From: Datura wrightii
Taxonomy: Eukaryota; Streptophyta; Magnoliopsida; Solanales; Solanaceae
Assembly (NCBI GenBank): GCA_035772735.1
Contig: JASDFA010000006.1
Span: 62,202,001 to 62,266,000, forward strand
Direction: 5' to 3'
Length of the DNA stretch: 64,000 bases
The notes beneath the pieces are model-generated. The model did not search any database, was not told the DNA's origin, and saw nothing but the letters and a program-made list of their open reading frames with translations. Position 1 is the stretch's first letter; every line of letters begins with the position of its first letter. Made by a program: the position numbers and the translations under genes. Positions 1 to 10,456 of the stretch are shown here, piece by piece.

Positions 1-1087
1 CCCCAATGATCATATTCCTCCATTCACATTCATTTATGGAGGAATCACAGTGGTTGTTCCGATTAAAGTTAGGAAAAAGTTACAAGGAAGAAATTCCCGC
101 TTACTTGCTAATTTCTTGGTTCACTATTGCTTGCTCGATGTTTTAGAGGATGAAACTCAAGCAGTTTCTATGATCTTTATAGCTTGAATCGTGTATAATT
201 GGATTCAGAGTTTGTTACGGGAAGTGGAGATTGTGGGGAGATGATCTTGGATTCGTGCTTTTGATTGCGTGAGATATTAAGTCTGAGAATTTTGGATTTA
301 AATATGTTAGGGTGGATTTGAAAATTCAGGTTGAGTCGGGTCAATTAATTTAATTTTGCTGTCACGACTCATACCATGAGTCGTAGGCCATACCTACTGA
401 TCTTCCCCTAGAACTGTAGCAAAAAATTGAGGAAACTTATCTTGGGACTTACGAGCGCATGGTACGAGTCATACTATGAAGGTATATTTTGTACTATGAC
501 TGATAAGTCAAAATTTATGCACTTCCATAATTACCATAGTTCATCCTTATAAAGGGTACTACGACTCGTTTAATGTAGATACGGTCCGTAGTGACAAACT
601 GTAACATGAACTCATGCTCTTAGACCAACCTCTGCTTCTCACCCCGAATAGTACTACGAGCCATACAAGCATCTTATGATTCGTACTGAGGCTCGTAGTA
701 TAGTCCTGTGCCGAAATGTTTCTTCCATCGAATTATATTTCACCTGCACACTGAACGCACACATAAGTAAAGATACTTGGTTTGCCTCCCATGAAGCATG
801 TGATTTAACGTTGTAGCACGGCGCATGTGGTTTGGTTACTCAGACTTCACAAGACCACCTCATGGGTTACCTCCCAAGAAATGCCTGATTTAACATTGCA
901 ACACGATGCATGTCTCTTGATTATTGAGAATTCATTAAGAAACTTAGTATCATCCTCCATCTTGAGTCTTACAAGAAACTGAAGATCCTTGCTTTAGCTT
1001 GAATAGAACAAAAACAATAGAATAATGTAATTGAAGAAGTAAAGAGTAAAAGTTGAACACAACAATTACTCTAATCCTAAGTCGTAT
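1..1087 (-). mobile_element. Leader of a minus-strand Athila-like deletion derivative (copy A)
   Basis: Read on the minus strand, this lies directly downstream of a tRNA-Asp primer site, where a 5' leader and gag would be expected. No gag is seen. There are instead two diverged copies of a short segment (about 785-825 and 860-905) that in the plus-strand Athila-like element lies just after the protease (17775-17820), marked by 'ttaaatca' and 'gggaggcaaccc'. Gag and pol therefore appear to have been lost. The rest (350-720) is rich in inverted repeats built on ACGACTC/GAGTCGT. There is no long reading frame. The element continues beyond the left window edge. Confidence 0.55.
652..700. repeat. 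Perfect 11-base inverted repeat (hairpin) in leader
   Basis: The arms TACTACGAGCC (652-662) and GGCTCGTAGTA (690-700) are exact reverse complements around a 27-base loop. In copy B the stem is still perfect and one pair longer (35074-35085 with 35113-35124), although the loops differ at several bases. A second perfect hairpin, ACGACTCAT-acc-ATGAGTCGT, lies at 364-384, but its copy B counterpart has decayed. Confidence 0.7.
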
Positions 1088-1105
1088 TCCCCAGCAATGG
1101 CGCCA
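1088..1105 (-). other. Primer binding site, tRNA-Asp type (minus strand, copy A)
   Basis: On the minus strand the bases read TGGCGCCATTGCTGGGGA, which differs by two transitions from the complement of the 3' end of plant tRNA-Asp (TGGCGCCGTTGCCGGGGA). This is the usual primer site of Athila/Tat elements. It sits four bases from the LTR end at 1110 and fixes the element's orientation as leftward. Confidence 0.85.
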
Positions 1106-1449
1106 CTTTTGATAACATTCAAATCACACCCCTATGAAAGTATGATGCGGACATGTTAATAAAGAACCCAAAAAAGATTGCGGTCGATCCCACAGGGAAT
1201 ATGGTCAGAATGTACAATAACTGTTACACCCCGTGAATTCTTGACATTTAGATGACCTATTCAGATGTTGGTTAAGTGTTTTAGAATGCCATACATGCGA
1301 GAGAAGGGCTCGGGGAGAAATCGGACAAGCGACAAGTCGGAGAGTCACAAGAGGGAGCCAGGCAGAACCCCTCCGCGATGGCAGCATGTCATGGAGGGGG
1401 GGCCTCCGCGATGACTGGCGAGTCACGGAGGCCCTATTCAGGCCCTAAG

Positions 1450-1458
1450 TATAAAAGG
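1450..1458 (+). promoter_or_regulatory. TATA box of the 5' LTR
   Basis: TATAAAAGG follows a GC-richer block and is repeated at the same place in the 3' LTR (8360-8368). It is the only strong TATA match near the LTR start, so transcription probably starts about 30 bases downstream. A consensus splice donor, AAG|GTAAGT, follows at about 1680-1688 and is conserved in the 3' LTR near 8588. Confidence 0.7.
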
Positions 1459-2656
1459 CCTCCCACTTCGATTTTTAATCATTTATTTTCATTTCATTTC
1501 CAGTGAGCGACCAAAAACAGAGAGAGACGAGGGTTTCCTCTAAAATTCCATCTGAATACGTCATCAAACGCAGTCCAAACTCAAATTAACTTCAGATACT
1601 GAAGTATTAAGCTGCAGGGAGAATTCCTATGGAGTTAGTTTCATGAAATTCGGCCGGTGGATCATCGTCCTACCGAGCTAAGGTAAGTGGAATTGCTTCA
1701 AATTAGTGTCAATATACTCCTAGCCCTAAAGTGAGCATTTCTCCCTTCTTGACTTTTGAGAAATAGCAAGTTTTCAGCTGTTTTTCGATAATCCAAATTT
1801 CGGGCTATGCATATATTCAAAATAGTATTTTCATCTAGAATATCGATGAATTTAGTTCTAATTGCTATGAATATGAATGCAGTTTGAAGAAATAGCTGAA
1901 TATTGGCCGAGTTATGCTAGTTAGCCAGAAAACCGACAACTGAGGTATGTAAGCCAGTTTCTTTGGTAAGTTAGTAATTCTAGTATAGTAGAATAGAAAA
2001 AATCCAGAAGAAAGTTTTAGAAGCTGAGTATTAAGTTTAGTACGAATTTAGTAAATATGTTTTGTATTATTATGCCGTATTCAAAATAAAAGTCAGTAAA
2101 TTTGTACCAAACAGCGAGATATCAATTTAGACTTAGTAGCATATTCAGTTTAATTCAGTAAGAGGTTTAAAATAGATTATCAGAACTGAACAGTGTTAGC
2201 AGATTGAATATAAATGTTATATGTGATTATTGTTGTATGTTGAGACCTATTTGTGATAAGTGGCCACCCTTAGAGCTTCCTTGTCGCCCTAGTGTTAATA
2301 GCTGTATCGACTCGCCCGTCGGAGGGTGAGAATACGTCACTCCAAGGAGTGGCATGTCGTCCGTAGTAGGAAGAAGATGGGATGCAACATTCCCCATAGC
2401 AGGCTAGTCAGCATTATAGATTATAGATTACAGATCTCAGATTACAGTTACAGGAGTCCTCTAGACTCAGATACAGTTATAGTTAGTTTGGCCCAGAGAG
2501 TCCAAACTCCATACCCAGAGGGCCGGCAGGGTGCTCGTATTTATTAGGTGAGTGGAGTGAATTTATTTTTTGATGGTTTGACCCGGGTAGGGGTATATAG
2601 ATTGCATGTTGATTGGCACCTTTCAGCTTATGGGGGATGGTATAGGTTCTTGTATG

Positions 2657-2657
<1 letters not shown>

Positions 2658-2719
<62 letters not shown>
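2658..2719. repeat. TA dinucleotide microsatellite
   Basis: About 31 TA units lie in the 5' LTR. The corresponding place in the 3' LTR (about 9608-9632) has only a short TA run followed by a TG run, so the tract expanded or diverged after insertion. Reading frames through it that give alternating Tyr-Ile are artefacts. Confidence 0.95.
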
Positions 2720-2720
<1 letters not shown>

Positions 2721-3555
2721 GTATATGTTACTTATTAAGTTGACAAATAGCAGGACGATGCATCGACAAGTATGATTCTTATCTTCTTTCCCGTACAGTT
2801 AAGCTCGATACAGATTCTGCTATTCCGGACAGTTTTAGCCATCCTCTGTTATTTCAGTAACCACCAGTTTACTGTTTATCTTCAGTTATGTTCAGTTTTG
2901 GTTTGCATACTTGATACCAGTGGTACTGACGCCCGTTTGGGGGCGTTGCATTACTTGCCTGCAGGTACTCATAGATGAGGAGCCGATCCCTCGTAATTCT
3001 AGCCAGCACACAATGTCATCAGCTCCTATCATCCGGAGCTAGACAGCTAGAGGTTTATTTCTTTTCTTTTGTTGTACAGTATGGGTAGGTCGGGGCCCTG
3101 TCCCGACCATCTTATCAGTATTCTTAGAGGCTTGCAGATTATATATTCCCTGTGGTTAGCTGTACCGGTTGTGTGAGGCAATGTGTATGTTTTAGCTTGT
3201 TATGATGGTCGTGTGGCACCTTATTCAGTTGGTAGTGGTGACCTTGTCGGTCACGTAGCAGTTTAGCACTTGTTTTCCTGATTCAGAAAGAACTAGACAG
3301 CATGGTGGCCTTGTCGGCCTGCATAGGTTCCTTCATAGTACTTTTGTTCTGGGTAGCTGACGTTTCTTACAGGTGGCTATAGGCATAGTCGGCCAGAGGC
3401 TGTATTTATAGTCGTTATATAGCCCGTCGTTTTCTTTAACCCAGAGTTAGAGCCAGCCTGGCAACAGAAGTGCCTAGGCTCAGTAGTTTAGCAGTCTAGG
3501 TCTTAGTAGGTCACCAGGTGCCAGTCATGCGTCCCAAGGTGAGGCGTGACAAACA

Positions 3556-3567
3556 TTGTATCAGAGA
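3556..3567 (+). other. Primer binding site, initiator tRNA-Met type
   Basis: TTGTATCAGAGA lies four bases after the 5' LTR end and matches the usual plant primer site TGGTATCAGAGC at ten of twelve positions. The position and match identify the minus-strand DNA primer of a Tekay/Del-like element. Confidence 0.8.
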
Positions 3568-6552
3568 AGGTCGTGTCCCAGGGAGTCTGCAAACCGTGCT
3601 AAGTAGAGTCTTGTCTATTGATGTGTTGTGCACCACATACCATAGGTATGAGGCTGCAAGGCATAATAGGATTGTTACTCTTTCTTACATTCAGTCGTGC
3701 CATAGAGCAGTACTGTATAGCGTTGAGTCCCTAAAACTTATCATACGTTTTGGTTACAGATACAAAGTCAGATCAGCGACACCCTATCACAGGCAGAAGA
3801 TTGGATATAGCAGCAGGAGAGGGTAGCAGTTAGTTGCAGGGTAACTACAGCAGTAAGAGGAGGTATCAGGGACCTCCCAATGTAATACCTCTATCGGTAC
3901 CATCCCAGGTATATTTCTATAACTTCAGAAGAGGAAGTCAGAAGCATAGCGTATGTACTAGTTGATTTATTTGTTAAGATATGTAAGATCTGATTAAGGT
4001 GACAGATAATATTAGATTATCGGATAGATGTGAGAGAGAGAGGGGAATGCAGGATTTCCACCTCCATCTTTTTAGATGTGGTACAATTCAATGTTTCTGT
4101 TTCATTGCAGTGAGAAAAGGCTATTCCTACCTCTTAGTTTTGATTCTAGTACAGTAAAGGGCATAAGGATTTAGGTGATGTTGCCCAAAGTAAGCAGTAA
4201 GTGAAGGCAGATTGGTTGATTCCAGAAAGTGTTAGAAAGAGTAAGGAACCCCTATGATTACGTAAGTTTTGCAGACCCTCATGGTAACAAGTTAGAAGAG
4301 CGAGTAAGACCACTAGATTACTCGAAGTGGGTGTAGGAGATCCATCAGTGATGAACTTCCAGTAATAGTTAAGTTCGAGTCAGAAAAAGGCCAAGTCTGC
4401 CATAACACACTAATGACGGTAGGATATACCTGCAAGATAGTGGTTATGATTTCAGTTTTGATATCGAAAGGTAGGGAGGTCATATGAATCAGATGGGTCT
4501 GACTGCAAGCAAAAAAAAGTATAAGCTGAGACTTTGCCATTAATCTTATTATCAATGTAAGGCAGGTACCTTGAACACAAGAGCTCAGCTTAAGCAAGAT
4601 AAGGGGAAGAAGCAGGAATACCAGAGTTTGAAGGGAAATTAGAATCACCTCTAGATTGAGAGAATATCGTGTATTAAGGACTAAGCCTCGGACTAACAGT
4701 TAAGAGACAGTAAGATTGTAGTTTAGAATGTTGCGGTATGTCCGCCTATGGAGAAGGTAAATGGGTGTCAACCTGGAGACTCTAATCTAGTGTGGCCTAG
4801 AGGCAAGGTTCAGCAGACAGTCACGGGCCCTTAATGTAATGCCAAGTAAGGCCACAAGGTTCGGATGTTGGCCCCACGTTGTAAGAGTGGCGAAACATCA
4901 AATAGCATATCATAGCTAAAGTGCATGTGTTTGTTGCTTCCGGAATGGGACGGAAATCCAATAAGATGGTACGAGAGGACGGGAGATATCATTAGACTGT
5001 AGAAGCCGTATATCACGTGTAGTATGAAATTCAGTAAAGTATGTCAGAGATTACGTATTACTACAAAAAAAATTCAGTATGTATTGTACGTAGTTGTTGA
5101 TATATATATATACAGATATCAGATATGTTGTGAGTAGCTAGCCATAGGGGTTACAGTCAGACAGATTGTGGTTAGCTACTAGGAAGTATATACAGATCGT
5201 ACTACAGGACCCCTCGCCAAAAAGGGGGCAGGTTAAGTGTGATTCACATATGAAGCCATAGAAACTTTCTCGGTTCTCAGTTTATTGAGTTAATGGACTT
5301 ATATGCTTGTTTCCAGATCTAGACTTCAGCAGCTCACACGAGTTAGTAGCCTGAATCAGGGGGTTAGATGATACGGGAATAGTTAGACGGTCTAACGACC
5401 AGCTGGCGCCTGTATTAGCAAGGAAGTATCCCTAAAGACCAGTAAGGTTATCGCATGTGCCAGAACCAGAAATAGAGACCGAATAAGCATACTCCATAGG
5501 TTAGCAACACCAGAATTTTCCAGTATGTTGAGTGGTCGTACATTGTTTTTCCAGCCTTGTAAGTGAGAGTCAGCCTTAGTCAACGTAGCAGTTATCATAT
5601 AGAATACCCCGCAAGTCAGCTAGCCGTCCTAGTCAGACAAATCCATGGGTACCCCAAGAAAGGGTCCACATCAGTAGTCAGTGACGGACTAGTACCTCAG
5701 CCGGTTCTAGTAAGATATTCAGATACAGAGTCCTAGAAGAAGGCCAGTCTTTACATAATTGCTTATAAGACCAAGAATTTCCTAGAACAACAGTATAGAT
5801 CAGAGTGGATATGAACCAGGCATAGGGAATTGGTAATACTCTGCTAGCACAGTGTTTACTAAGACAAGGAAGTCGGTAGGTTCCCTATGAAGATCTAGGG
5901 ACAGATCGCCTGAGAGTAAGTCCGACTAAGCCCAACTTTACAATTGTTCATTTAGAAGAATAAAGCAGTTAGCTGTCCACAACTCCGCAGTTATGCATGA
6001 GCTATAGATGTCCGAGTAGGACATTTAGAGCATTGTTGGACTACATCAGCATATGGGTCATTCGGCCCAGCTATTCAGTTACTCACGGTTATTCAGCCAG
6101 ATTATTAAAGATTATGATCACTATTGGGATCCTCTGATCAGATACATGTACATGGTGTGCAAACAGTCATACAGATTATCCCAGCAATGAGTAGAATTAG
6201 CATGTGGGCCATAAGGCCAGATGAGCTCTAGCTATACAGAGAGATTACTTGTCAGTTTCTCCGGTATGATAAATAAGTATGACCGTCAATTACATGCCAA
6301 TTTCTCTAAATGTGAATCTGGCTGAATTAAGTAGTCTTTTTGGTCACATCATGTAGAAGGTTGGTATACAAATAGATACATAGGAAATAGAAGAAGTGAA
6401 AACATGGCCCAGACCTATCACACCGACCGAGGCACGCAATTTCGTGGGGTTAGCCGGGTACCACAGAAGGTGTGTGGAAGGATTTTCCACTTTTGCAGTA
6501 CCTCTGACTAAATTGACATAGGAAACAACAATGTTCCTGTAGACTGCGGCAT
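3568..6552 (+). pseudogene. Eroded gag-protease-RT region
   Basis: By position this should hold gag, protease and reverse transcriptase. Most of it is too decayed to read; the only recognisable part is at about 6280-6530. There, shifting frames give the C-terminal RT motif family seen in the minus-strand elements of this window (FSKCE, then GHV, then a PRPITPTEAR-like stretch and GYYRRFVEGFS). The YxDD-type active site is not recognisable. RNase H is absent: the RT end passes into the integrase start within about 30 bases. Frames in the opposite strand across this stretch have no family resemblance and are not genes. Confidence 0.6.
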
Positions 6553-7893
6553 GTGAGAAGAGTTTGCAGGTAATCAAGGATGGAGTGTTGAGATATAAAG
6601 ATCGCCTTTGCGTTCCAGACATTGCAAGACTTCGCCAGTAGATTATGGGCAAGGTACACTATGCTCGTCTTTCCCTCCACCCAGGTTCGACTAGAATGTA
6701 CCATGATATGAAAGAAATCTACTTGTATCTAGGAATGAAGAAGGGAATAGCAGAATTCGTAGCCCAGTGTCCTAACTACCAGCAAGTAAAAGCTGAACAC
6801 CAGAAACCAGGCGGGTTGACTCAAGACATAGCTGTGCCTCTTTGGAAGTGGGAAGCAGTAAATATGGATTTTGTAGTAGGATTACCCTGTACCAAACATA
6901 GAAATGACTTGATTTGGGTAATTGTTGACAAACTGACAAAATCATCCCATTTTCTGCCCGTAAGGGCTACTTTCTCTACCGAAGATTATGTTGAGTTGTA
7001 TATCAGAGAAATAGTCAGACTGCACGGTATCCCACTGTCCATTATCTCTAACAGAGGGGTGCAATTTACAGCTAAATTTTGGCAATCACTTCAGGGAGGC
7101 CTGGGAACACAGATTAACCTGAACATAGCTTTCCACCCTCAGACAGATGGACAGGCAGAACGCACTATTCAGATGCTCGAAGATATGTTACGAGCGTGTG
7201 TGTTGGACTTTGGAGGTAGCTGGGATGAGCACCTACCACTTATTGAGTTTGCTTATAACAATAGTTATCACTCTGCTATCCAGATGGCGCCCTATGAGGC
7301 TTTGTATGGGCAGAAATGCAGATCGCCCGTTGGCTGGTTTGAAGTAGGAGAGTCAGCGCTGATTAGGCCGAATATTATTCATTAGTCAGAGGAAAAGGTA
7401 AAGCTTATCAGAGAACGCCTACTGACTGCTCAGAGCCACCAAAAATCGTATGCTGACGTGCGGCTCAAAAACCTGGAATTTAATATGAATTAAAGGGTCT
7501 GTTTGAAAGTTTCTCCAATGAAAAGGGTGATGAGATTCTGCAAGAAAGGTAAGGTCATCCGAAGGTTTCTTGGGCCTTATCAGATTCATTGAAGAATAGG
7601 CCAAGTAGCATACGAGTAGAACTTGCCTCCAGAGTTAGAGTCTGTTCATCCTGGTTTCCACGTGTCTATGCTAAGGAAGTATATAGGAGACCCCTCTAGA
7701 GTTGTCCTAGTTTAGGATGTCCAGGTTACGGAATAGCTGGCTTATGAAGAGGTTTCACTAGCCATACTAGTCAGGCAGATTCGCTGGTTGAGAACTAAAG
7801 ATGTTGTTTCTGTCAAAGTATTATGGCGCAACAGAAACCGAGAGAAGATGACTTGGGAAGCAGAGGAAGATATGAAAGTTAGATATCCTTAAC
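6553..7893 (+). pseudogene. Integrase with chromodomain-like tail, catalytically broken
   Basis: An open frame of 246 codons (6645-7385) encodes most of a Ty3/gypsy integrase, the enzyme that inserts element DNA into the genome. The N-terminal zinc finger keeps H5, H12 and C42, but the last cysteine is Tyr45. The core has D75 (NMDF) and E172 (QAER), but the second catalytic Asp is Asn136 (ISNRG); the 35-residue spacing to E172 is kept. A TAG at 7383-7385 ends the frame. Recognisable sequence continues, with further stops, through the KSYAD, KVSPMKRVMRF and GPY motifs to a chromodomain-like end (WRN...TWEAEEDM) near 7890. Upstream, the integrase start reads (VIKDG, RLCVPDI) from about 6570. 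It cannot be active, because a catalytic residue and a zinc ligand are lost. Confidence 0.9.
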
Positions 7894-8164
7894 TGTTCCA
7901 GACTTAATCAGCCATAGGTACGTTAGTATTGTTTCTTTATGAACTGCCTTATCTTATGTGAATAAATGAAATAACTGGCTTTTATGATGAATACTAGTGT
8001 TGTGTGGAGTACCTGTATTGGACTTTTTTGCATTTCAGGATTTTGAGATAGTCCATATTACAGGGGAGACTCTGCCGAAAATTTCCTAGAACAAGTCAAG
8101 TAAGTCGAGATTCTTGCAAGTAGAAGTTTACATTCGAGGTCGAATGTTCTTAAGGGGGGGAGGA
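7894..8164 (+). other. 3' untranslated region and polypurine tract
   Basis: No coding sequence is seen after the chromodomain-like tail. The purine run AAGGGGGGGAGGA (8152-8164) lies directly against the TG of the 3' LTR at 8165, the expected place for plus-strand priming. Confidence 0.85.
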
Positions 8165-10456
8165 TGTTACATCCCATGAATTCTTAACATTTAGATGGCC
8201 TATTCACATGTTGGTTAAGAGTTTTAGAATGCCATACATGCGAGAGAAGAGCCCGGGGATAAACCGGACAAGCGCCAAGTCGGAGGGTCGCAAGAGGGAG
8301 CCAGGCAGAATCCTTCCGCGATGACTGGCGTGTCACGGAGGCCCTATTAAGGCCCTAAGTATAAAAGGCCTCCCACTTCAGTTTTTAATCATTTATTTCC
8401 ATTTCATTTCCAGTGAGCGACCAAAAACAGAGAGAGACGAGGGTTTCCTCTGAAATTCCATCTGATTACACCGTCAAACGCAGTCCAAACTCAAATTAAC
8501 TTCGGATACTTAAGTATTAAGCTGCAGGGAGAATTCCTACAGAGTTAGTTTCGTGAAATTCAACCGGCGGATCATCGTCCTGCGGAGCTAAGGTAAGTGG
8601 AATTGCTCCAAATTAGTGTCAATATACTCCTAGACCTAAAGTGAGCATTTCTCCCTTCTGGACTTCCGAGAAATAGCGAGTTTTCGGTTGTTTTTCGACA
8701 AGTCAAAGTTCGGGCTATACATATATTCAAAATAGTATTTTCTTCCAGAATATCGATGAATTTAGTTCTAATTGCTGTGAATATGAATGCAGTTGGAAGA
8801 AATAGCTGAATATTGGCCAAGTTACGTCAGTTAGTTGGAAAATCGACAATTGAGGTATGTAAAGCCAATTTCTTCGGCAAGTTAGTAATTCTAGTATTAT
8901 AAAATATAATAAATTCCAGAAAAAATTTTCAGAAGCCGATTATTAAGTTTAGTAAAAATTCAGTAAATATGTTTTGTATTATTATGTCGTATTCAAAATA
9001 AAAGTCAGTAAATTTGTACCAAACAGCGAGATATCAATTCTGACTCAGTATCTGATTCAGTTTAATTCTGTAAGAGGTTTAAAATAGAATATCAGAACTG
9101 AACAGTATTATTAGATTTAATATACATGTTATATGTAATTATTGTTGTATGTTGAGACCTATTTGTGATATGTGGGCACCCTTAGAGCTTCCTTGCCACC
9201 CCAGGGTTAATATTTGTGTCGACTCACCCACCAGAGGGTGAGGATACATCACTCCAAGGAGTGGCATGTCGTCCGTAGTAAGACGAAGATGGGATGCATC
9301 ATTCCCCATGGCAGGCTGATAGCATTATAGCATACCCTGCCGAGCACTTGCGCCCATGGCACAAATTACAGATTATAGATACAGATCTAAGATTATAGTT
9401 ATAGGAGTCCTCCAGACTCAGATGCAGTTATAGTCAGGGGCCCAGAGAGCCCAAGATGCATACCCAGGGGGCCAGCGGGATGCTCGTAGTTATTAGGTGA
9501 GTGGAGTGAATTTATTTTTGGATGGTTTGACCCAGGTAGGGGTATGTAGTTTGCATGTTGATTGGCACCTTCTGGCTTATGGGGGATGGTATAGGTTCTT
9601 GTATGTTGTATATATATATGTGTGTGTGTGTGTTACATATTAAGTTGATAAATAGCAGGAGGTCGCATCGACAGGTACGATTCTTATCTTCTTTCCAGTA
9701 CAGTTAAGCTCGGTACAAATTCTGCTATTCCGGACAGTCTTAGCCATCCTTTATTATTTCAGTAACCACCACTTTGCTGTTTATCTTCAGTTATGTTCAT
9801 TTTTGCTTTGCATACTCGGTACCAGTGGTACTGACGCCCGTTTGGGGGCGCTGCATTACTTTCCTGCAGGTAATCATAGACGAGGAGTCGATCCCTCATA
9901 ATTCTAGCCAGCATAGAGAGTCAGCAGCTCCTGTCATCCGAAGCTAGACAACTAGAGGTTTATTTCTTTTCTTTTGTTATACAGTATGGTTAGGCTGGGG
10001 CCCTGTCCCGACCATGTTATCAGTATTCTTAGAGTCTTGTAGATTATATATTCCCTGTGGTTAGCTGTACCGATCGTGGGAGGCCGTGTGTAAGTTTTAG
10101 CTTGTTATGATGGTTGTGTGGGACCTTATTCAGTTTGTAGTGGTGACCTTGTCGGTCACGTAGCAGTTTAGCACTTGTTTTCCTGATTCAGAAAGAACTA
10201 GACAGCATGGTGGCCTTGTCAGCCCGCATAGGTTCCTTCATACTACTGTTCTTCTAGGTAGCTGACGTTTCTTACAGGTGGCTATAGGCCTAGTCTGCCG
10301 GAGGCAGTATTTACAGCCGTTATATAGCCCGTCATTTTCTTGAACCCAAAGATAGAGCCAGCCTAGCACCATAAGTGCCTAGGCTCAGTAGTCCAGCAGT
10401 CTAGGTCTTAGTAGGGCACCAGGTGCCAGTCATGCCTCCCAAGGCGGGGCGTGACA
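8165..10456 (+). repeat. 3' LTR of the plus-strand Tekay-like element
   Basis: The LTR is 2292 bases, starting TGTTACATC and ending GCGTGACA, followed by the target repeat ATAAT. It is collinear with the 5' LTR, including the TATA box (8360-8368) and the splice-donor-like AAGGTAAGT. Most differences from the 5' LTR are transitions, as expected from cytosine methylation. It has ~40 bases (9331-9371) that are missing from the 5' LTR. Confidence 0.92.

Larger units (their letters stand above)
1222..3551 (+). repeat. 5' LTR of the plus-strand Tekay-like element
   Basis: The LTR starts TGTTACACC and ends GGCGTGACA, and is 2330 bases long. It matches the 3' LTR at 8165-10456 with about 51 differences in ~606 hand-counted bases (8.4%). 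The U3 is short: a TATA box lies only 228 bases in, which leaves about 2.1 kb for R and U5. Differences from the 3' LTR include a much longer TA microsatellite (2658-2719), extra GC-rich sequence at about 1375-1412, and absence of the ~40 bases found at 9331-9371. Confidence 0.92.
1222..10456 (+). mobile_element. Complete but decayed Tekay/Del-like chromovirus (plus strand)
   Basis: This is a 9235-base LTR retrotransposon with both LTRs (1222-3551 and 8165-10456), a tRNA-Met-type primer site, an eroded gag-pol, a polypurine tract, and flanking 5-base target repeats ATAAC (1217-1221) and ATAAT (10457-10461). LTR ends are TG...CA. It lies inside the minus-strand Athila-like LTR, and copy B keeps the empty site, so it inserted after the duplication. 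The internal region is only ~4.6 kb because RNase H and much of gag and RT are missing or unrecognisable. The integrase frame with its chromodomain-like tail is the best preserved part. Confidence 0.92.

Noticed and set aside
2548..2775. Open frame with an alternating Tyr-Ile stretch
   Set aside because: It is the translation of the TA microsatellite inside an LTR; no start context or family resemblance.
4313..4648. Minus-strand frame of 111 codons in the first Tekay-like element
   Set aside because: It lies antisense to eroded gag-pol and has low-complexity hydrophobic sequence typical of reverse frames.
1222..10456. The 9.2 kb element as part of the ancestral duplicated nest, lost from copy B
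   Set aside because: Copy B shows an intact target without a duplicated 5-base repeat or a leftover LTR, so it is an empty site, not an excision.
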